Shown: positions 58,365 through 64,000 of the stretch, in pieces
Layout: every line of letters begins with the position of its first letter
Position numbering within the stretch: the stretch's first letter is position 1
Source: Hominicoprocola sp037419475
GTDB taxonomy: Bacteria > Bacillota > Clostridia > Oscillospirales > Oscillospiraceae
Assembly: GCA_037419475.1 (NCBI GenBank)
Contig: JAXYYF010000101.1
Location: 17,217 to 81,216 of the forward strand
Reading direction: 5' to 3'
DNA: 64,000 bases
Notes under the pieces: model-generated
Databases searched by the model: none
Seen by the model: only the letters and a program-made list of their open reading frames with translations
What the model was told of the DNA's origin: nothing
Program-made: the position numbers and the translations under genes

Positions 58365-59599
58365 TCACTCGCTCTTGCCCTTGGCGGCAAGTCTGGCGGC
58401 ACGCTTCTTCTCCCAGCGGTCGACCACGACCGTCGCGGACAGGTCACCCATAACGCTCATGCTGGTCGTGCCCATGTCGAACAGGCGGTAGAACGCGCCA
58501 ACCATTGCAACGATCTCAAGGGGCAGGTTCATCGCAGCCGCAACGACCATCAGGCGCATGATGCCGCCGCCGGGAACGCCGGAGCTGCCGCAGGTGACGA
58601 TGACCGTGAGGATGAGAATATTGAGCCAAAGGAAAAGCTCATACCGATCGCCTGTGCGCAGAAGATCATAACCACGGAGCTGAGAACCGCGCCGCCGTCC
58701 TGATTGAAGCTGGAGCCGAGAGGAATAGAGAAGTTGGAGATGGACTCATCCACATCGAAATTCTCCTTGGCAACCTTCAGGTTGACCGGAACGGTCGCCG
58801 CAGAGGAGCAGGTACTGATGGCGGTGACAAAGGTCTCCATACCCTTCTTGCAGAACCGCAGGGGAGTGATGCCGGTGTTGATCCAGAGGAACACGCAGTA
58901 AACGCACAGGAAGTGCAGCAGGCAGCCGGAGTAGAAGGTGAGGAGCAGCTTGGTCATCGTACCGATGAAGCCGGCGCCGTAGTTGCCCATCGCTGCGGCC
59001 ATCAGGCAGAACACGCCGACGGGAGCGATAATCATGGAGATATTGATGACGCTCAGGCACATCTCAGACATCTTGGAGAACCAGTCGCTCAGGTAAACGC
59101 GCGTCTCCTTGTTGGGGATCAGAACGATCGCCAGGCCGAGCAGCACCGCAATAATCAGAATCTGCATCATGTTCGCATTGGCGAAGGAGCTGAACATGTT
59201 GCTGGAGAACAGGCCGACCATGAAGTTGCCGAAGCTGCTGATCTCGGAGACCTGACCGGGATCGGTGCCCTCGCTGAACTGGAAGCCGATGCCGGGCTGG
59301 AACACCTCGGCCACGAGCATGCCGATGAGCGTGGCAATGACCGTCGTGACAACATAGAAGATCACGATCTCAAGGCTGATGCGCCCGAGCTTTTTGGGGT
59401 TGTCCATGCTGGAAATACCCTTGACGATCATGCACACGACCGTGGGAACCATGATCATCTTGATGATGTTGAGCCAGATCGTACCGACAAATTCAATCTT
59501 TGTGGCAGGCTCACCGATGACAAAGCCGGCGATTGCGCCGAGTACCATTGCGATCAGGATCTTCGTCGCAAGACTCATTTTCTTTTTGGTAGCAGCCAT
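58365..59599 (-). pseudogene. Dicarboxylate/amino acid:cation symporter (DAACS) with frameshift
   Basis: A Na+ (or H+) driven symporter that would import dicarboxylic or small neutral amino acids. The first 320 residues form the normal fold (KILIAMVLGAIAGFVIGEPA; IKMIMVPTVVCMIVKGISSM; SAATVPVNLKVAKENF; SSFNQDGGAVLSSVVMIFCA). Near 58625-58640 the frame is lost: the -1 frame reads on as WLNILILTVIVTCGSSGVPG, then GGIMRLMVVAAAMNLPLEI and DMGTTSMSVMGDLSATVVVD, the expected C-terminal helices, to a stop at 58365. Restored length is about 410. A lost base in a C-run (TTTTCCTTTGG) would explain it: a true mutation or a sequence error. Ribosome site AAAGGAGGA. Confidence 0.88.
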
Positions 59600-59635
59600 G
59601 TTAAATTTTCCTCCTTTTTACACATAAACCCTGTT

Positions 59636-60820
59636 TTATAGCTCGGTCAGCTTGTCCCCGTTTGTATAGGCGACAGGCTTTCCGTTCTTGAAGTACACTC
59701 TCTGCACGTGCGGGGTAATGCCCGTCCAGAAGGTTTCGAGGCTCTTGCCCCAGAAATTGCGCAGCTCGTCGAGCGTGATTTCCTCATCGCCCTGCCGGCC
59801 GAAGATCACGACCTCGTCACCGGGCTGCACCTCCGGGAAATTCGTGAGGTCAAGGATCGTATGCTCCAAGCAGATCGAGCTCTGCACCGGTACGCGCTTC
59901 CCGCGCACGAGAACGCAGCCCTTGACCTGTTCGGGATGTACGCCGTCGCTCAGTCCGCCGGGCATCACGCCGATACGGCGCGGCGCTTCAAGCGTTTTTG
60001 CTTTGAAATTCTCACCGAACTTGCCGCCGATGACCTCGTTGACATGGACGATGCGGCTCTTCCACGCCGTCATCGGATAGTGCAGCTCCGGATGCCCTTC
60101 GCGCTTTTCCAGCGGGGAGAAGCCCCAGATCGCGCGTCCCGGACAGATGCCGGACATGCGAAGCTGCGGATAGGCAATGGCCGCGGGCGTATTGGCCAGC
60201 TGACGGAATGGGATCCTCTCCGCCGCCTCGCCGATGCCATCCATCGCCTTGCGGAAGCGGTCATACTGCCAGAGGGCATAGCCGCCGGTCGTATCCCTGT
60301 CCGGCCAGTTTGAGGCGCACATGTGGCTGTAAACGCCCTCAACACGGATGTGGGGCAGCGCACTGACCTTTTGGAAGAACGCGGGGAACTCTTCTGCATT
60401 CACGCCGAGACGCCCGCGTCCCGTGTCGATCTTAATAAAGATCGGCACCTCACCGTTCGCTGCGGCGCTGAGCGCCTCGGCCTGCTCCACACGCAGCACC
60501 GTCGGGATCAGGTGATAGTCAAGGTAGAGCGGCACCTGATCGACGATCTGATTGCTCGCAAAGACCAGCAGCGGCATTTTCACACCGGCCTCGCGCAGCT
60601 CGATCGCTTCGTCAATGTTGCCGACGCCAAGGTAGTCCGCACCGCACCGCTCCAGTTCCTTGCAGCAGGCAACAATACCGTGTCCGTATGCGTTGGCCTT
60701 CACCGCCGGCATGATCTTTACGTCATTGCCGACAAGTGCGCGCATGGCATTAAAGTTTTTGGCAACCTTGTCCAGATCGATTTCAAGCCAACAGTCTCGT
60801 CTGAGAAATGAGTAACTCAA
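59636..60820 (-). CDS. Alanine-racemase-like PLP enzyme lacking the catalytic tyrosine
   Basis: A 394-residue fold-type III PLP enzyme with alanine racemase layout: barrel domain with PLP Lys41 (MPAVKANAYGHGIVA), FIKIDTGRGRLGV, VEGVYSHMCASN and ANTPAAI, then a beta domain. Where alanine racemase reads GYADG with its catalytic Tyr (Tyr265 in Geobacillus), this reads GGLSDG (Leu290). The CMD substrate motif is CLE (317-319), and the SYG stretch is KFG. Racemisation by the two-base route is therefore unlikely; a lyase/aldolase, an epimerase using another base, or a role on a special substrate is possible. TTG start with AGGAGGGG 6 nt upstream. First gene of the sigma-54 operon. Confidence 0.85.
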   Translation of the reverse strand: MSYSFLRRDCWLEIDLDKVAKNFNAMRALVGNDVKIMPAVKANAYGHGIVACCKELERCGADYLGVGNIDEAIELREAGVKMPLLVFASNQIVDQVPLYLDYHLIPTVLRVEQAEALSAAANGEVPIFIKIDTGRGRLGVNAEEFPAFFQKVSALPHIRVEGVYSHMCASNWPDRDTTGGYALWQYDRFRKAMDGIGEAAERIPFRQLANTPAAIAYPQLRMSGICPGRAIWGFSPLEKREGHPELHYPMTAWKSRIVHVNEVIGGKFGENFKAKTLEAPRRIGVMPGGLSDGVHPEQVKGCVLVRGKRVPVQSSICLEHTILDLTNFPEVQPGDEVVIFGRQGDEEITLDELRNFWGKSLETFWTGITPHVQRVYFKNGKPVAYTNGDKLTEL

Positions 60821-60864
60821 TGATATCCCCTCCTGTAAATTTTTTGGCTGTCATTTATAAATAA

Positions 60865-60880
60865 AGCAAATTCCATGCCA
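60865..60880 (-). promoter_or_regulatory. Sigma-54 (-24/-12) promoter of the racemase-like operon
   Basis: On the minus strand TGGCATGGAATTTGCT gives GG-N10-GC exactly as required for sigma-54 promoters (consensus TGGCAC-N5-TTGCW). It is 45-60 nt before the TTG start of the operon. rpoN is encoded close by and the divergent regulator is a sigma-54 activator. Confidence 0.9.
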
Positions 60881-60988
60881 GCTCTTCCGTTTTCTCAAAA
60901 ATTAATATGTGTATTATAAAAAATACGAAAAATAGCCAACTCTTTTCGCTTTCTCTCCATTCATTTCTCTATAAAGCGATCTATTTTG

Positions 60989-61010
60989 CATAAAATTCGT
61001 TCATTTTATG
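60989..61010. promoter_or_regulatory. Candidate upstream activator site (dyad)
   Basis: CATAAAAT-TCGTTC-ATTTTATG, a perfect 8-bp inverted repeat, about 120 bp upstream of the -24 box and 60 nt before the activator start. This is the usual distance of an enhancer site bound by a sigma-54 activator. It could also serve autoregulation of the divergent gene. Confidence 0.6.
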
Positions 61011-61069
61011 GACACTATTGACCAAATTTTAAACATGTGATATTCTCTTGTCAGCAGGGAGGGGATCAT

Positions 61070-62926
61070 ATGCTCAAGGACGAGCTGCTTATCATATCCG
61101 CATACAAGGGCATGGAGCAGACCATTTTCAAGCTCTGCGCCCAGATGAACATCGAGCCGGGCTTCATGGAGTGGGAAATGGCCGAACCGGCCTTTATTGC
61201 CGCGTTGAAGTCACGTTTCCGCGCCGAGGGCATGCCGGACGTCATCATCACACGCGGTGCGATGGCCAATATGGTCGAGGAAAACTTCAGTGATATCATT
61301 CTTGTCCGCGCGGAACCGGGCGGCATGGATCTTGTCAACGCGCTCTGCCGCGCCCGCGTGCACAGCCGGCAGGTCGGCGCTCTGGTACAGGAGCGCGACG
61401 CCGCAGCCTACCATACAGATGAGATGTGCCGCGCGCTGGGACTTGAAAAAATCGTGATCCATCCGTTCCGGACGAAGGAGGATATTGAAAATCAGATCTA
61501 CCGCTGCCGGGACGAGGGGCTTGACGCCGCGGTCGGCGGCGGATCGCTGGCTGAGCGCGTCGGCAGAGCGATCAACTATCCGGTCTTTGCCGCCCAGACC
61601 GGCGAGTTGGCCTTGCAGAGCGCGATCTATCAGGCTCTCGGCATTCTCGCCGTCCGCCGAAAGGAAAAGCGGTACTTGAGCTATTTTCGCTCCGCATCCT
61701 CCTTTGTCAACGAGGGCATCGTCGTGCTCAACAGCCGCTCCGTAACCTTCATGAACGATGTTGCCAAGGGGATCTTCGCCTCCGGGCAGGATATCCCCGC
61801 CTTTTCTTCTCAGGTCGAAAAGGAATCTCTGCGGCAGATCGGCGGAAAGAATTACCTCGTCCGCAAGGAGGAGATCGTCAGCTCGGACGGCATGCATACC
61901 ATGCTGATCCTCCATGATGCGAACCGCATCCAGCTTCAGGAGCACAAAATCCGCACTGGCTTACGCACAAAGGGCTTTGAGGCAAAATATCATCTGCGCG
62001 ATATTCAGTCCTCCAGCGCATCCATGCGCACGCTGCTCGACAGCGCCGTGCGCTATGCGCATACGGACGGCAATATTCTCATCACCGGCGAGAGCGGAAC
62101 AGGCAAGGAGCTGCTGGCTCAGAGCATCCATAACGCCAGCGCCCGCGCCAACGGTCCCTTTATCGCCGTAAACTGTGCCGCCATACCGGAAACGCTGCTC
62201 GAAAGCGAGCTGTTCGGGTATGAAGAGGGTGCCTTTTCCGGTGCAAAAAAAAGCGGCAAGCCCGGTATGTTTGAGCTTGCGCATCAGGGTACGATATTTC
62301 TTGACGAGATCGATTCGATGCCGGCACGCCTGCAAGGCGTTCTTCTCCGCGTCCTACAGGAAAAGGAGGTCCACCGCATCGGTGCGCAGAGCAATCTGGC
62401 TGTCGACTGCCGTGTGCTCGCCGCGACCAACAAGGATCTTCACGCGCTGATGGAGCGGAACGAGTTTCGTCCGGATCTGTATTACCGGCTCAATATTTTT
62501 CGGCTCAAGGTTCCGCCGCTGCGTGACCGGCAGGAGGATATTCTTCTGCTCGCCGAGCATTTTATCCGGAAATATGCGGAACTTTATCATATCCGTACCG
62601 TCGAACTGAGCCTGCAGGAGAAGGATGAGCTTCTGCACTATTTCTGGCCCGGCAATGTCCGCGAGCTGGAAAACACCATGCAGCGCTACGTCATGCTCTC
62701 GGACGTCGGGCCGGTCGCCCTGAAAGAGTGCATGGACGATGCTCTGGCATCCCCCGGAGCGTCATCGGCAGGGGACGGTGAGCACTATCTGATCCGCCGC
62801 GCCCCTCTTGAGGAAATGGAGCGGGAGTTGATTTCCCAGTGCACTGCCCGTCACGGCGGAAACCGCACAAGTGCGGCGGAAGAGCTGGATATTTCTCGCT
62901 CTACGCTGTGGAAGAAGCTGCAATAG
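61070..62926 (+). CDS. PrpR-like sigma-54-dependent transcriptional activator
   Basis: A 618-residue enhancer-binding protein. Residues 1-190 form a PrpR_N-type sensor domain (IISAYKGMEQTIFKLCAQMN; VIITRGAMANMVEENF; FAAQTGELALQSAIYQALGI), about 200-290 a PAS-like domain, 305-540 the AAA+ domain: Walker A GESGTGKELLAQSIH (340), the sigma-54 loop as GAFSGA (387-392; usual GAFTGA), Walker B IFLDEID (409) and the R-finger region (FRPDLYYRLNIFRLKVPPLR), and about 595-618 the Fis-type helix-turn-helix (TSAAEELDISRSTLWKKL). The ATG at 61070 has GGGAGGGG upstream. It is divergent from the operon with the sigma-54 promoter and is its likely activator. The inducer is unknown, presumably an operon substrate. 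Confidence 0.93.
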   Translation: MLKDELLIISAYKGMEQTIFKLCAQMNIEPGFMEWEMAEPAFIAALKSRFRAEGMPDVIITRGAMANMVEENFSDIILVRAEPGGMDLVNALCRARVHSRQVGALVQERDAAAYHTDEMCRALGLEKIVIHPFRTKEDIENQIYRCRDEGLDAAVGGGSLAERVGRAINYPVFAAQTGELALQSAIYQALGILAVRRKEKRYLSYFRSASSFVNEGIVVLNSRSVTFMNDVAKGIFASGQDIPAFSSQVEKESLRQIGGKNYLVRKEEIVSSDGMHTMLILHDANRIQLQEHKIRTGLRTKGFEAKYHLRDIQSSSASMRTLLDSAVRYAHTDGNILITGESGTGKELLAQSIHNASARANGPFIAVNCAAIPETLLESELFGYEEGAFSGAKKSGKPGMFELAHQGTIFLDEIDSMPARLQGVLLRVLQEKEVHRIGAQSNLAVDCRVLAATNKDLHALMERNEFRPDLYYRLNIFRLKVPPLRDRQEDILLLAEHFIRKYAELYHIRTVELSLQEKDELLHYFWPGNVRELENTMQRYVMLSDVGPVALKECMDDALASPGASSAGDGEHYLIRRAPLEEMERELISQCTARHGGNRTSAAEELDISRSTLWKKLQ

Positions 62927-62968
62927 GCCCATCAACCGATCGTCCGGTCATGCGCAGCCCCTTCGTTT

Positions 62969-63115
62969 TCATTCTCTGACGCGGCGGCTCAGGAGCGTTG
63001 CGCCCAGCAGTGAAATGATGATCGCAGCGATCGCGCCGTTCCAGCTCCAAAGGTCGACTGTCCATCCCACCAGCGGCGGGCCGAGAAGCATTCCGGCATT
63101 GCTGCACAAGATAAA
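62969..63115 (-). pseudogene. MFS transporter remnant (C-terminal end only)
   Basis: The minus strand encodes CSNAGMLLGPPLVGWTVDLW, then SWNGAIAAIIISLLGATLLS and RRVRE before a stop at 62969: the last two membrane helices of a major facilitator transporter. The rest of the gene is absent; the similarity stops near 63115-63125, where sequence of a mobile type begins. So the transporter was cut by an insertion or deletion. Confidence 0.7.
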
Positions 63116-63149
63116 AGGCCGCAGTCGCAAGCGCCCGCGGCTCGCCCAC

Positions 63150-63172
63150 AAAGCCCCGCTGTGCGGGGCTTT
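63150..63172 (+). terminator. Terminator-like hairpin near the mobile segment edge
   Basis: AAAGCCCCGC pairs with GCGGGGCTTT around TGT. It precedes the chimeric integrase frame and may be the leftover of an element gene. Confidence 0.5.
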
Positions 63173-63198
63173 TCAAGGAAACGCCAACCGCAGTCAGT

Positions 63199-64000
63199 TT
63201 GGATGATAACAAGAAAAGCACCACGATCTGGCTGCGTCCAAGCGTAATCAGCCGCATGGACAGCTGGCTGGAAACAGATAACTGTCAAAGCCGCAGTGAA
63301 TTTGTAGATAAGGCCCTGCGTTTTTACATGGGCTATCTCGGCACGGAGAACAACACAGCGTATCTCTCGAAGGCTATCCTCACCGCCATTCAGGGCACGC
63401 TGGACGAGTACATGGCCGCTGCGCTTCGTCCCACCACTCTGAACGGCTATCGCCGCTCTCTGGAACTCCATGTCAAGCCCTATCTCGGAAACAAAGCTCT
63501 CTCAAAAATCACTGCCGTCGACCTGCGGTCGCTCTACCGCTCCTTACAGGAAACCGGGCGGGTACATCCCAAAGATGGACAATCCCCCGGCCTTTCCGCC
63601 AGAACGGTCCACGGCATCCACACCACCCTGCACCACGCCCTGAAAACGGCTATGGAGCAGAACCTGATCCCCAACAATCCCGCGGCAGAAGTTGACCCGC
63701 CCAAGTTTGACGGCGCACCCATGAAGATCCTCACCGAAGCACAACTGGATGCTTTTATGAAAGTCATTGAAAAGGATGCATTCTGGCATGATTTCTTCTA
63801 TACCGCAGTTACCACAGGTCTGCGGCGGGGCGAGATCTGCGGGCTGATGTGGCAGGACTTTGACGCAAAACAGGGAACGCTCCATGTGCGGCGCACCCTC
63901 CACAAAGAAAAAGGCAAGCCGCTCACCACAGGCGACACCAAGACCTATGCGGGAACACGGAAGATCGTCCTGCCGCCCAGCACGGCACAACTCCTGCGGG
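63199..64000 (+). CDS. Chimera of ribbon-helix-helix protein and tyrosine integrase (runs off window)
   Basis: A single open frame joins two protein families. The first about 70 residues (KKSTTIWLRPSVISRMDSWL, then SRSEFVDKALRFYMGYL) match small ribbon-helix-helix proteins of clostridial conjugative elements. From about 63409 the frame continues without a break as a phage/ICE tyrosine integrase: LRPTTLNGYRRSLELHVKPY (core-binding domain), KITAVDLRSLYRSLQETG and the first catalytic Arg in TTGLRRGEICGLMWQDF. The N-terminal arm of the integrase is missing. The frame is open from 63115, but no good start is visible: TTG at 63199 has no ribosome site in place, and the first ATG is at 63256. It may be silent. 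The other catalytic residues lie beyond the window. Confidence 0.7.
   Translation, partial: MDDNKKSTTIWLRPSVISRMDSWLETDNCQSRSEFVDKALRFYMGYLGTENNTAYLSKAILTAIQGTLDEYMAAALRPTTLNGYRRSLELHVKPYLGNKALSKITAVDLRSLYRSLQETGRVHPKDGQSPGLSARTVHGIHTTLHHALKTAMEQNLIPNNPAAEVDPPKFDGAPMKILTEAQLDAFMKVIEKDAFWHDFFYTAVTTGLRRGEICGLMWQDFDAKQGTLHVRRTLHKEKGKPLTTGDTKTYAGTRKIVLPPSTAQLLR

Noticed and set aside
58625..58640. Programmed -1 frameshift as explanation for the split symporter
   Set aside because: TTTTCCTTTGG is not an X-XXY-YYZ slippery site, I saw no stimulatory hairpin or upstream Shine-Dalgarno-like element, and symporters of this family are not known to use frameshifting. A mutation or sequence error is simpler.

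Overview
This window looks like chromosomal DNA of a strictly anaerobic, high-GC Clostridia member, most likely Oscillospiraceae (Flavonifractor, Oscillibacter or Lawsonibacter-like). The signs are a glutaconate CoA-transferase of glutamate fermentation, a class III anaerobic ribonucleotide reductase, an iron-sulfur type L-serine dehydratase in two subunits, a phosphoketolase, ThiT/ThiN thiamine salvage, low-GC Gram-positive ribosome binding sites (GGAGG), CIRCE and BlaI-type regulation, and sigma-54. The species assignment is inference.

Layout. 1-6.2 kb: 5' part of gctA (minus), an MscS channel, a small protein, a membrane protein, thiN, tRNA-Leu, a CIRCE-controlled hsp20, and an orphan tyrosine recombinase with unusual active-site residues. 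6.3-12.7 kb: sdaAB-sdaAA, then a secreted coiled-coil protein paired with an MMPL/RND transporter. 12.9-22.6 kb: phosphoketolase, cupin, nrdD with NrdR-like boxes, a TPP riboswitch ahead of thiT, pepF and two exported proteins. 22.7-29.7 kb: psuK-psuG-DUF1294, HAD phosphatase with a LysR regulator, a CofE-like protein and a stalk-domain protein. 29.8-37.2 kb: parC, YitT, LUD protein, lipoprotein, M19 dipeptidase, tRNA-Gly, prfC. 37.2-43.2 kb: a very large M56 (BlaR1-like) protein with its BlaI repressor and twin operators, DnaA-like boxes, parE. 43.2-55.7 kb: two MATE exporters, recG, a 36-residue protein, folA-thyA, proBA, argS, an unknown protein and a YhaM-like nuclease.

55.7-62.9 kb is the most interesting stretch. 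rpoN (sigma-54) lies beside a catabolic cassette: a PrpR-like sigma-54 activator transcribed divergently from an operon of an alanine-racemase-like enzyme, a dicarboxylate/amino-acid:cation symporter (carrying a frameshift here) and an L-threonine aldolase. The operon has a textbook GG-N10-GC sigma-54 promoter and a dyad about 120 bp upstream of it. The racemase-like enzyme keeps the PLP lysine but has Leu where alanine racemase has its catalytic Tyr. That is the position whose mutation in the Geobacillus enzyme was reported to give an aldolase. I infer a system for import and cleavage or epimerisation of beta-hydroxy amino acids (threonine, allo-threonine or serine stereoisomers).

63-64 kb is the edge of a mobile or rearranged segment: a truncated MFS transporter end abuts an in-frame chimera of a ribbon-helix-helix protein and a tyrosine integrase that runs off the window.

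Most transcription units end in strong, often bidirectional, hairpin terminators. Many promoters share a TTGCA-type -35 box with a 17-bp spacer. No rRNA, CRISPR array or insertion sequence was seen.
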